Both the position numbers and the translations under genes were made by a program. This document shows positions 43,202-51,434 of a stretch of DNA of 64,000 bases, in pieces; position 1 is the first letter of the stretch, and each line of letters starts with the position of its first letter. The notes under the pieces are model-generated. The model saw nothing but the letters and a program-made list of their open reading frames with translations. It was not told the origin of the DNA and ran no database searches. The stretch is taken from contig NZ_JACJQY010000017.1 in assembly GCF_014696925.1 (NCBI RefSeq), forward strand, positions 1 to 64,000, written 5' to 3'. The DNA comes from Phormidium tenue FACHB-1050 (GTDB taxonomy: Bacteria > Cyanobacteriota > Cyanobacteriia > Pseudanabaenales > Pseudanabaenaceae).

Positions 43202-44200
43202 ATGCAAAAACGAGTTCTATCTGGTGTACAACCGACTGGCAATCTGCACATCGGCAATTATTTGGGGGCAATTCGCAACTGGGTAGAGACTCAGGCTGAT
43301 TACGAAAATTTCTTTTGTGTTGTCGATCTGCACGCGATTACGGTTCCCCATGATCCGAAAACTTTAGCTAGTAATACTCGCGACATTGCCGCACTGTATA
43401 TTGCCTGTGGCATTGATCCCAGCATTTCTACAATTTTTGTGCAGTCCCATGTTTCGGCACATGCCGAACTCACATGGCTACTCAACTGCATCACGCCGCT
43501 TAACTGGTTAGAGCGAATGATCCAATTTAAAGAAAAAGCAATCAAGCAAGGCGAAAATGTGGGTGTGGGTCTGCTGGACTATCCCGTACTGATGGCAGCA
43601 GATATTCTGCTGTATCAAGCGGATCTAGTTCCTGTTGGTGAAGATCAGAAGCAGCATTTAGAACTGACACGAGATATTGCGGGAAGATTTAACGATCAGT
43701 TTGCGCCAGTTTTGAAAGTGCCGAATCCCTTAATTCGTAAAGAAGGGGCGCGGGTGATGAGCCTCACCGATGGCACAAAAAAAATGTCGAAGTCCGATCC
43801 TTCAGAAATGAGTCGGATTCATTTGCTCGATAAGCCTGATGAAATTACCAAGAAAATCAAGAAATGTAAGACTGATGCGGTACGCGAGTTAGCTTTTGAT
43901 GATAGCGATCGCCCTGAAGCAAATAATTTACTCGGACTCTACGCGATTTTTGCCAATAAAACTAAGGAACAGGTTCAAGCTGAGGCGGCAACATGGCGCG
44001 GTTGGGGTGATTTTAAAACTGTGTTGACTGATGCAGCGATCGCGCATCTTGAGCCGATTCAAACTAAGTATGATGAAGTGGTCAAAGAGTCAGGCTATCT
44101 TGATCGCGTATTAAAAGAAGGTCGTGAAAAAGCTGCCGAAACTGCTTTTAAAACCCTAAATGCAGTCAAAGATGCAATGGGTTATTTGCCGCCGTTTTAA
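43202..44200 (+). CDS. trpS: Tryptophanyl-tRNA synthetase
   Basis: 332 residues, class I synthetase charging tRNA-Trp. HIGH-type motif is GNLHIGNYLGAI and KMSKS motif is KKMSKSDPSEMS. Typical GVQPTGNLH opening, VDLHAITVPHDP and PVLMAADILLYQADLVPVGEDQ (Trp pocket). ATG start; full length. Confidence 0.97.
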   Translation: MQKRVLSGVQPTGNLHIGNYLGAIRNWVETQADYENFFCVVDLHAITVPHDPKTLASNTRDIAALYIACGIDPSISTIFVQSHVSAHAELTWLLNCITPLNWLERMIQFKEKAIKQGENVGVGLLDYPVLMAADILLYQADLVPVGEDQKQHLELTRDIAGRFNDQFAPVLKVPNPLIRKEGARVMSLTDGTKKMSKSDPSEMSRIHLLDKPDEITKKIKKCKTDAVRELAFDDSDRPEANNLLGLYAIFANKTKEQVQAEAATWRGWGDFKTVLTDAAIAHLEPIQTKYDEVVKESGYLDRVLKEGREKAAETAFKTLNAVKDAMGYLPPF

Positions 44201-44289
44201 GTTTGCCAAACCACATTCAAAATCATTTTAAATCCAGACTAAATATAGAGTTCAGAAACTATCAGAAAACTTATTTACTCACCAAAATA

Positions 44290-44796
44290 ATGTCAAATTC
44301 TAAACGAAATATATTAGGACTATGGATACTAACAAATACTTTTGGATTTGTCTTGGGTATGATATTCGCGGTATTGAGTATAAGTGTATCTTGGGCGCTT
44401 TATTCTAGTAGTAATCCTTACTCTAATGTCTTTCGATTTGTTTCTGTACTGCCAGCTTCAAGTGTTGCATTTGCTCAGTGGCTAGTACTAAGAAGATTTT
44501 TTACTGGATTAAGATGGTGGATAGTAGCATCTGTTGGAGGCGCAATCCTCGGTTGGATAATTTTTACTACTGAGAATCGCCTTCTTATGATTTTTGCTAC
44601 TCTTCCCGTTGGATGTATGCAATACCTGTGCATTCATCAGAGTTTTGAAAAGAAAATCTTGTGGGTGCTAGCTTCCACAATTGGCTTATTCTCAGTTTTC
44701 ATCGCAGGTCCTGTCGGCGTGGCACTATATGTAGTGTTAACGGGAATCTGTCTAACTAAGTGGGAGCGTCAAACTATTGAAAAAAATAATGGTTAG
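44290..44796 (+). CDS. Membrane protein of unknown function
   Basis: About 168 residues from the ATG at 44290 (a TTG at 44203 would add a polar stretch touching the trpS stop). Four or five membrane segments: about 10-32, 45-62, 74-92, 98-115 and 122-145. GGAILGWIIF resembles small-residue helix contacts. No family recognised; follows trpS but is AT-richer. Confidence 0.7.
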   Translation: MSNSKRNILGLWILTNTFGFVLGMIFAVLSISVSWALYSSSNPYSNVFRFVSVLPASSVAFAQWLVLRRFFTGLRWWIVASVGGAILGWIIFTTENRLLMIFATLPVGCMQYLCIHQSFEKKILWVLASTIGLFSVFIAGPVGVALYVVLTGICLTKWERQTIEKNNG

Positions 44797-44939
44797 AAAG
44801 TGTTTATTTACAAAAATGTAATAACTCATTTGAAGATGTGCTTTCTGACCACTTTGTTGCAAACAAATCTTGGAGTTGTCTATTCTAGAATTTGCAGTGA
44901 ATTTCAATTTAATTAAATATAACTACAAGTACTTTTATA

Positions 44940-45260
44940 ATGAATCAGCAATTATTAGAAATTTTACAAAAGCTAAATTTCTATATGCGAGAAATTTATG
45001 CGGAAAGATTGCATAGCTTGATTTTATTTGGTTCTCAAGCTAGAGGTGATGCTGATTTAGACTCTGATATTGATGTTTTAGTTGTGCTAAAAGATGATGT
45101 TGATTCGTGGACGGAAATCAAGCGCACAGGAGAGTTTATTGCTCAATTGTGTTTAGAAAATAGTATTCTTATCAGCAATATATTTGTCTCTGCCCAACAA
45201 TTTACCGAACAAAGCACAGCCCTTTTACGAAATATAAAGCGTGAGGGCATAGCTCTATGA
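44940..45260 (+). CDS. MNT-type minimal nucleotidyltransferase
   Basis: 106 residues. The nucleotidyltransferase core GSQARGDADLDSDIDVLVVL has the GS and DxD motifs. In MNT-HEPN pairs this protein is the antitoxin and can modify (AMPylate) the HEPN toxin. Its stop overlaps the HEPN start (ATGA). The partner is broken by a nonsense codon. Confidence 0.85.
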   Translation: MNQQLLEILQKLNFYMREIYAERLHSLILFGSQARGDADLDSDIDVLVVLKDDVDSWTEIKRTGEFIAQLCLENSILISNIFVSAQQFTEQSTALLRNIKREGIAL

Positions 45261-45637
45261 CAACTGAGCAGCAACAGTTAATTACTAAATCTAAAAACAG
45301 CATCAAAGCTGCTCAATTATTAGCTGACGAAGGTCTATATGATTTCTCGGTATCTCGTGCTTATTACGCTATGTTTTATATCGCAGAAGCATTTTTAATT
45401 AGTGAGGGTTTATCTTTTTCTAAACATTCAGCAGTGATTGGTAAATTTGGATAATACTTTGCCAGAACAAACCGAGTTCCTCCTCCGTTTCATCGCTATT
45501 TAATTGAAGCAGAGCAATCACGAATTAGATCGGATTACGATGCTAGTTTCAACACCAGCAAACTTGAAGCAACCGAACAAATAGAAAGAGCAAATTTATT
45601 TCTGGATTTAGCAAATCAGTACTTACCTACGCTTTAG
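45257..45637 (+). pseudogene. HEPN-domain gene interrupted by a nonsense codon
   Basis: Reads 65 codons, hits TAA (45452-45454), then continues in the same frame to TAG at 45635-45637 for a normal ~126-residue HEPN protein. Before the stop: SRAYYAMFYIAEAFLISEGL and KHSAVIGKFG; after: YFARTNRVPPPFHRYLIEAE and RSDYDASFNTSKLEATEQIE. A single C-to-T change (CAA to TAA) explains it. The first part may still be made (65 residues). It overlaps the convergent trmB end by 15 bp. Confidence 0.88.
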
Positions 45638-46333
45638 ATAAGCGCGATAAACGGGCAAACCTTGCGAAATTACTGAACTTTCGCGCTCGGTGGGAATATG
45701 CTCAGGAAAAATCGAATCATCGGCAAAATTTCCAGCCCCAGCAAGATTAATGAAATTATCATTAGCATCGAAATGTTGGCGCATATCTTCAGCTACTTCC
45801 AACACATCGGATTGCAAAAATACATTGGCATTAGGTACAAGTAACTCCGCTAAAGTTGCCACTAACTCAGGTTGAACGGCGCGGCGTTTTTGTTGGCGGC
45901 GCTTAAACCAAGGATCGGGAAATTGAATCGTGACTTCATGCAAGGAGTCTTTAGTTAATAGTCCCGCTAGCGACACATTGGCATTGCAAAAAATGTAATG
46001 CAGATTCTTTAAATCTAGTTCATCACGCACTTCATTACAGCGATCGACTAGTGGCTCCCGAATTTCTAAACCCAAAAAATTCCAATCGGGCTTAAGTTGC
46101 GCCATTTGCAAAATGTAACGTCCCCGCGCCGAACCGATATCTAGACTTAACGGCTTTGACCAATCAGCATAAATTTCTGTCCAAACTGGTGGCGCGATCG
46201 CCACGCTGTATTTTTTGGCTAATGGATTAACATGTTCACGCACACGCGCCCGTCGCGAAACATTTTCATTGCTAACGTTGACAATGATTTCGGTTGGGGA
46301 TGTTTTGGGTTGGGGAGTTGAGGAGTTTTGCAT
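45623..46333 (-). CDS. trmB: tRNA (guanine-N7-)-methyltransferase
   Basis: About 236 residues from the ATG at 46333. The ORF extends 18 codons further, into a palindrome-derived region, and that part is unlikely to be native. SAM-dependent formation of m7G46 in tRNA. Marks: DIGSARGRYILQMA (SAM motif I), FLGLEIREPLVDRC, CNANVSLAG, IQFPDPWFKRRQQKRRAVQP and the late SDVLEVAEDM. Convergent with the broken HEPN gene. Confidence 0.93.
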   Translation of the reverse strand: MQNSSTPQPKTSPTEIIVNVSNENVSRRARVREHVNPLAKKYSVAIAPPVWTEIYADWSKPLSLDIGSARGRYILQMAQLKPDWNFLGLEIREPLVDRCNEVRDELDLKNLHYIFCNANVSLAGLLTKDSLHEVTIQFPDPWFKRRQQKRRAVQPELVATLAELLVPNANVFLQSDVLEVAEDMRQHFDANDNFINLAGAGNFADDSIFPEHIPTERESSVISQGLPVYRAYLKRR

Positions 46334-46354
46334 AGTATTTAAGAATACCGCAGA

Positions 46355-46432
46355 TCGAAAACGTGGCGCGAAGCGCCGCATTTTCAATCATGCCAAAACA
46401 ACCGACAAAAAACGACTTTTGGTTTTTGACAA
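46355..46432. repeat. Palindrome pair upstream of trmB
   Basis: CGAAAACGTGGCGC facing GCGCCGCATTTTC (imperfect), then CGACAAAAAACG/CGACTTTTGG-type stretch. May carry the trmB and divergent kinase promoters. Confidence 0.4.
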
Positions 46433-46500
46433 ACACTTTTGATCTCAGCTCTGCGATATATCTGGAATAGTGCTAAAAATCCTCCTAATTATTGATCGCT

Positions 46501-47523
46501 ATGCCTGTCGCGGATTGGTCTCTAAAGCATTTCCCTAGTATGTCTGACCAGCATTTTCCGATTACCTATTCCACCCTTGCACCGCAAGCCTTGGTAGATC
46601 GTGTTTTATCTCGCTATGCTGTGGGTGAAATTACCAGTTGTGTATTTTGGATGCGGGGGCTGAGCGATATCTATCTAGTGGAAGCAGGCGATCGCCGCTA
46701 TGTATTGCGAGTTTCCCATGCCCATTGGCGTTCTAAAGCCGAAATCGAATTTGAACTAGAATTATTAGCGTTTCTGCACAAAAATTATATTCCTGTAGCC
46801 TATCCTCTCACCACCAATGATGGACAACTAGCGATCGAAATTCCCGCCCTTGAAGGCAAACGCTATGCTTCATTATTTACCTATGCCACAGGTCAAGTTG
46901 CTGTTGGGGATCTAAATAAAGTACAGGCTCAAAGATTAGGGGAAACTTTAGCAAAGCTGCACAATACAGCCCAAAATTTTCATTGTCATGTTGATCGTCC
47001 CCATTTGACGATCGAATATTTACTAGATGACTCATTACGAGATCTGTCACCGTTTTTGCGTGGTTCAGCCAGATCCTATATGAATGATGCGATCGCCCAA
47101 ATCAAAGAACAAATCCACCATTTACCTAAAGAATTTCCCATTTGGAGCGTCTGCTGGGGTGATCCGCACAGTGGTAATGTGCATTTTACGGAAACCAATG
47201 AGATTACCCTATTTGATTTCGATCAATGTGGTTATGGCTGGCGATCGTTTGACATTGCCAAGTTTCTACAAGTCACTTTGCAAGCAGGTATCAGTCCGAG
47301 TGTCCGCAAAGCTTTTTTACATGGCTATCAATCAGCCCAGCCCCTTGAGGACATTGAGTTGAAATGTATGCAACCCTTAATGCAAGTCGCGCAGATCTGG
47401 TCATGGGCAATCAGTGTCAAGTCGGCGATCGTGCATAATCACAGCAAACTCGATGACAGTTACTTCCACTATCGTCTCGAACATTTCAAGATGCTGCGAT
47501 CGCCCGACTGGAAGCCTTTTTAA
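46501..47523 (+). CDS. APH/choline kinase-like phosphotransferase
   Basis: About 340 residues from the ATG at 46501. Protein-kinase-like fold of the aminoglycoside phosphotransferase clan: YVLRVSHA (nucleotide-binding Lys/Arg region), SVCWGDPHSGNVH with the catalytic Asp and Asn, and LFDFDQCGYGWRSFDIAKF with the metal-binding Asp. Closest in layout to SrkA/YihE- or homoserine kinase-type proteins; the substrate is unknown. Confidence 0.85.
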   Translation: MPVADWSLKHFPSMSDQHFPITYSTLAPQALVDRVLSRYAVGEITSCVFWMRGLSDIYLVEAGDRRYVLRVSHAHWRSKAEIEFELELLAFLHKNYIPVAYPLTTNDGQLAIEIPALEGKRYASLFTYATGQVAVGDLNKVQAQRLGETLAKLHNTAQNFHCHVDRPHLTIEYLLDDSLRDLSPFLRGSARSYMNDAIAQIKEQIHHLPKEFPIWSVCWGDPHSGNVHFTETNEITLFDFDQCGYGWRSFDIAKFLQVTLQAGISPSVRKAFLHGYQSAQPLEDIELKCMQPLMQVAQIWSWAISVKSAIVHNHSKLDDSYFHYRLEHFKMLRSPDWKPF

Positions 47524-47527
47524 TTCA

Positions 47528-47625
47528 TATAGCAAAAAAAGAGTTAGATAGTACAAACCAAAACCCAATAAGTGAGGTGCGGCGCGAAGCGCCGCACCTC
47601 ACTTATTGGGTTTTGTGTTGCTATA
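47528..47625. repeat. TATAGC-ended element with palindrome 47559-47615
   Basis: TATAGCAAAAAAAGAGTTAG at the left as in 165-281 (reversed), TGTTGCTATA at the right. The palindrome has outer CCAAAACCCAA, middle TAAGTGAGGT, inner GCGGCGC, GAA loop. Confidence 0.8.
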
Positions 47626-47659
47626 GCAATGCTCGAATTACAGCGCTTTGATTGCGCTC

Positions 47660-47698
47660 AAACGCAAAAGGAGGCGCAAAGCGCCTCCTTTTGCGTTT
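47660..47698. repeat. GGCGC palindrome with CAAAACGCAAAAGGA arms
   Basis: AAACGCAAAAGGAGGCGC facing its complement, AAA loop; lies after the TATAGC element in the spacer before the pentapeptide gene. Confidence 0.75.
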
Positions 47699-47788
47699 TG
47701 TGCAGGAACAGTTAACAAGGCTGACTATAATTGAGATTTAATAGTTAGTAACAAAAAATAAACTATCCTAACTTATTCTCAATAAATT

Positions 47789-48280
47789 ATGAAATATTGG
47801 CGATTTATCACCAGCTTCATCCTAGCAACCGTCTTATTTTTAAGCCCTTTGCCAGTACAGGCTGCTAGCTCCTCTAGTGTTACTGGTTCCATACTCAATA
47901 AAGCTGAAGGTGAGGATTTCTCTGGTAAAAACTTAATTAGAGCCGAATTTACGAGTGTAACTTTAAAAAATGCGAATTTTACTAATGCGGATTTGCGCGG
48001 CGCACTTTTCAACGGCGTTTTATTAGATGGTGCGAATTTACATGGGAGTGATTTTAGCTCAGGAATAGCTTACGTCACTAGATTTAAGAATGTTGATCTG
48101 AGTGACGCAATCTTAGCTGATACCAATATGTTGCGATCGACCTTTGATGGGGTGAATGTCACAGGTACTGACTTCACCAATGCATTGATCGATGTGCAGC
48201 AATTAAAGAAACTTTGTCTTAACGCCTCTGGCACAAACTCGAAAACAGGCGTAGATACCCGCGAATCCCTAGGCTGTTAA
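47789..48280 (+). CDS. Exported pentapeptide-repeat protein
   Basis: 163 residues. Signal peptide (FILATVLFLSPLPVQA, cleavage ~25), then a run of A(N/D)LXX-type pentapeptides (~58-130: NLIRAEFTSVTLKNANFTNA, ADLRG, ANLHGSDFSSG). Probably a thylakoid-lumen or periplasmic beta-helix protein; the role is unknown. It is convergent with kaiC across a terminator. Confidence 0.88.
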   Translation: MKYWRFITSFILATVLFLSPLPVQAASSSSVTGSILNKAEGEDFSGKNLIRAEFTSVTLKNANFTNADLRGALFNGVLLDGANLHGSDFSSGIAYVTRFKNVDLSDAILADTNMLRSTFDGVNVTGTDFTNALIDVQQLKKLCLNASGTNSKTGVDTRESLGC

Positions 48281-48283
48281 TAA

Positions 48284-48312
48284 AAAAAGGAGCGCAACGC
48301 GCTCCTTTTTCT
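48284..48312. terminator. Bidirectional terminator between pentapeptide gene and kaiC
   Basis: GGAGCGC/GCGCTCC stem with A7 on the left and TTTTTC on the right, between convergent stops. Confidence 0.8.
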
Positions 48313-49880
48313 TACTCTAAAGGTTCCACGGATACGCCTCGAATGATCCGTGACAGTTCCGATTTTTCATCCACCGATACTCGCGTTGGTGAACCACTCA
48401 AAATTCGCTCAAATCCTTGGAATGAATCCTTGATTTGTGCGCCTTCATCAGTAATCACATACTCACGAATACGGCTGTCATGGCGCGATCCCCGCATCTT
48501 GAATACATTGACCGCACGCGACATTTGTCCACGAATTTCAACATATTGCAACAGAATAATTGTGTCTGTAATCGTCGAAATATGTGACTCAGTAATTGAA
48601 TGAGAACCCATGAACTGATCGGTTGTATTCGTAAATAAGCCCGTAATTTCTTCTTGCTTAACATAGCCCGTTAAGCCAATCACGAATTGACGGAAGGTAT
48701 TGTTGCTGACACCTCTAGCTAGAGCCGAAAGAGAATCGATCGCAATTCGAGATGGCTTAAAGGACTCAATTTCAGACTTAATCACCTGTAGATGATCTTC
48801 TAGTCCCGATGACTCAGGGTAAACACAAATAATTTTTAGTAACCCAGAACTTTCCCATTTGTCGAAATCAGTTCCCCAAGATGAAGCATTGCGCGTAAGC
48901 TGTTGGCGAGACTCCTCATAGGCAAACAAGATCGCCCGTTCGCCGTTTTCGCAACCGTTTTCAATAAACTTACTTACCATCAAGGTCTTACCCGTACCCG
49001 TCGCTCCAGTGGTAAGGATGATCGAATCTTTGAAATAGCCACCGCCGCACATTTCATCAAGAGTCGTGATGCCCGACGAAACTCTAGTATTAGAAGATTT
49101 TTGGGTAAGCCGCATGGCTCCCAAGGGAAAGATATTGATCCCTTTCGTGGTCATTGTGAATGGAAATTCACCCTTCATGTGGGTTGTGCCACGCAATTTT
49201 AGAATTTCGGCAGTACGATGGCGACGTTCCCCATCAAGGACATTTCTTAAAATAATTACATTATCAGAAACAAATTCTTCTACCCCAAACCTTGCTACGG
49301 GACCATACTCTAATTCGCGCTCGGTGGTCATGACTGTAGTTACACCCAAAGACTTGAGACGCGCCACAATCCGAAAAATTTCGCGGCGAACTAAGCCTAG
49401 AGAGTCGTATTGTTGAAAAATAGCAGTCATCGAATCAATGGAGATCCGTTTTGCTTTGTATTTAATAATTGCGTATTGAATGCGTTCAATTAGGGCTGAT
49501 AGATCAAAATCGCCAACTACTTCTTGACCTTCAGGATCGGGAGAAGCGTCGAGGATAAACAATCTACCTTGATCGATTAACTCTTGGAGATCCCAATTAA
49601 AACTATGAGCATTTTTGATAATGTCAGAGGGGGACTCTTCAAAGGTAACAAATACACCATGCTCGTCTAGCCCTGTAATGCCGTTATACAGAAACTGCAT
49701 TGCTAATAAAGTCTTGCCAGTACCTGATGTACCACTGACAAGAGTTGAGCGCCCTTTAGGTAACCCCCCATGAGTGATATCATCCAACCCCTCAATCATG
49801 GTGCGTAACTTTTGGACACCTAGCTCTTGTCTTTTTATATCGTTACTGTCGTTATTTTTTTCAGTTGATGAGCTAGTCAT
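48312..49880 (-). CDS. kaiC: Circadian clock ATPase/kinase KaiC
   Basis: About 522 residues from the ATG at 49880 (an in-frame TTG two codons earlier). Two RecA-like halves: CI Walker [16 protein letters not shown] with catalytic EE of VTFEESP, and CII Walker [16 protein letters not shown] with LFAYEES. The autophosphorylation segment [12 protein letters not shown] is intact (Ser431/Thr432 equivalents), followed by the [16 protein letters not shown] region. The hexamer is the clock core. Its start overlaps the kaiB stop by 8 bp (ATGACTAG). Confidence 0.98.
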   Translation of the reverse strand: MTSSSTEKNNDSNDIKRQELGVQKLRTMIEGLDDITHGGLPKGRSTLVSGTSGTGKTLLAMQFLYNGITGLDEHGVFVTFEESPSDIIKNAHSFNWDLQELIDQGRLFILDASPDPEGQEVVGDFDLSALIERIQYAIIKYKAKRISIDSMTAIFQQYDSLGLVRREIFRIVARLKSLGVTTVMTTERELEYGPVARFGVEEFVSDNVIILRNVLDGERRHRTAEILKLRGTTHMKGEFPFTMTTKGINIFPLGAMRLTQKSSNTRVSSGITTLDEMCGGGYFKDSIILTTGATGTGKTLMVSKFIENGCENGERAILFAYEESRQQLTRNASSWGTDFDKWESSGLLKIICVYPESSGLEDHLQVIKSEIESFKPSRIAIDSLSALARGVSNNTFRQFVIGLTGYVKQEEITGLFTNTTDQFMGSHSITESHISTITDTIILLQYVEIRGQMSRAVNVFKMRGSRHDSRIREYVITDEGAQIKDSFQGFERILSGSPTRVSVDEKSELSRIIRGVSVEPLE

Positions 49881-50172
49881 TGCCAATTAATTCCTCATAT
49901 AGTAAATCTAGTCCGATTAATACCTTTTCGCGATCAGACAGATCGCCAATTATTTTTCTAACTGGTGGTGGTAAAACCTTTGCTAAGGTAGGAGTAGCTA
50001 GGATTTTATCTTCTTCAGCTAGTTGTGGGTTTTTAAGCACATCAATGACCTTCAATGTATAAACTCCTTGAAACTCTTTCTCAAGGATATCGTTGAGCAT
50101 CTTCAGCGCCCGCACAGAGTTTGGCGTGTTGCCTGCGACGTAGAGTTTTAGGACGTAGGTTTTACGAATCAT
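49873..50172 (-). CDS. kaiB: Circadian clock protein KaiB
   Basis: 99 residues, ordinary length. Thioredoxin-like metamorphic protein that binds phosphorylated KaiC CI ring and sequesters KaiA. Clear by [40 protein letters not shown] and [20 protein letters not shown]. It is coupled to kaiC by overlap and 217 bp downstream of kaiA; the 217-bp gap could hold a separate kaiBC promoter, as known in other cyanobacteria. Confidence 0.98.
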   Translation of the reverse strand: MIRKTYVLKLYVAGNTPNSVRALKMLNDILEKEFQGVYTLKVIDVLKNPQLAEEDKILATPTLAKVLPPPVRKIIGDLSDREKVLIGLDLLYEELIGND

Positions 50173-50389
50173 TTCATTAATTTGGGTTGCGTCGGCTATT
50201 TATAACGTATCTCTTAAACTTCTAGAAAATAAATCTTTGCATTGGCGATGGAGCGAGGGGGACATAAACTAAAGTTTAGGCACAATATAGGCAGAGTTTC
50301 AAGATTTTAAGTAGACCAAGCGGATTTAATCTAGTGGATATTTCTGTAAAAAAGCTTGATTAGATCTTTAAGATCTTTTTAAGTTCCTG

Positions 50390-51271
50390 TTAGGAGCGTG
50401 GAATAGATCGACGATATAGCTCACATAGATGCGCGATCATATCAATTAGCGTAATTCGATAATCTAGTAAAATTTCATCATTTCTACCTTCTAGTCTTAA
50501 TTGCTTAGCAAATTCGTCCATCAGTTCCATATGAATTTCTAGAACCTGTGATACAGAAATATCCGCAAAAAAAGAAAGATTAACGAATTCATCAATTTTT
50601 TGATTTAAATCATCACTTTTTTCGAGAAAGTACTCGAGGATAATCGACCGATAAATGTTTTTTAAGCGCTCAAGATACTCTTTTCTATCTTCAGGTGATA
50701 GGTTACGGAGAAATAATCGTGAATCGCGTTTGTAATACACCCCCAAATACCCCAATCTTTCATTAAGCTTTCTGGCTAATCGCTGTTGTTGGACACTTAA
50801 AGACTCAGAAGCCGCACTGTGCGGAATATTGACATAGACTTGATGTCTAACTTGTGGCGAAATCTTGATAAAAGTGTTGATCGCCTGATCGATAATTGTG
50901 GGCAGATCTTGAATCTGAGCAAAATTAATACTGATACTGGCTCGATAAAAGTCCTTTGATTCGCTTTGTTCATAGTGAGGGTCACTTTGTTCATAAAGAT
51001 CTTCTAGGACTAATATGGTAGGTATGAAAATGTTCAACATACCAAGATGATCGATGACAGCCTCGACATCAGGGATCACATTTTCAAATATAACTAGACA
51101 ATCTTGGGCATTTTGAGTTTTTGTTAATAAACTTACAAGTGCTTCTAATTCGGTAACAACCGTAATGGTGTATCGATCCTCTGGCAAATATTTTGCAAGA
51201 GTAGATTTGGTTTGGCTGACATTAGCTTCAGCCACCAAACAGCATACTTGTAGATTGGACAGAACAGGCAC
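50390..51271 (-). CDS. kaiA: Circadian clock protein KaiA
   Basis: 293 residues, full-length type. The N-terminal pseudo-receiver domain (~10-140: QVCCLVAEANVSQTKSTLAK, CLVIFENVIPDVEAV) and the C-terminal four-helix KaiC-binding domain (~175-290: RDSRLFLRNLSPEDRKEYLE, LDYRITLIDMIAHLCELYRR) are both present. Stimulates KaiC phosphorylation. First gene of kaiABC, divergent from the hybrid kinase at 51435. Confidence 0.97.
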   Translation of the reverse strand: MPVLSNLQVCCLVAEANVSQTKSTLAKYLPEDRYTITVVTELEALVSLLTKTQNAQDCLVIFENVIPDVEAVIDHLGMLNIFIPTILVLEDLYEQSDPHYEQSESKDFYRASISINFAQIQDLPTIIDQAINTFIKISPQVRHQVYVNIPHSAASESLSVQQQRLARKLNERLGYLGVYYKRDSRLFLRNLSPEDRKEYLERLKNIYRSIILEYFLEKSDDLNQKIDEFVNLSFFADISVSQVLEIHMELMDEFAKQLRLEGRNDEILLDYRITLIDMIAHLCELYRRSIPRS

Positions 51272-51434
51272 TGGCTATTGGTGGTTGATAATGGCTTAAA
51301 TTTTATCTTAATCTTTATTTTCGCACTTAAATAGCGAAATTATGTGAGATTGGAGATTGTACTATATATAAAAATTTATAGGCTGTTAGTGACAAGCACC
51401 ACTTATTAAACATAACCCGAAAGGGTTTCAGCAT
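51272..51434. promoter_or_regulatory. Divergent kaiA / hybrid kinase control region
   Basis: 163 bp between two divergent starts, AT-rich (TACTATATATAAAAATTTAT near 51360). Must contain both promoters; individual boxes not assigned. Confidence 0.4.
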
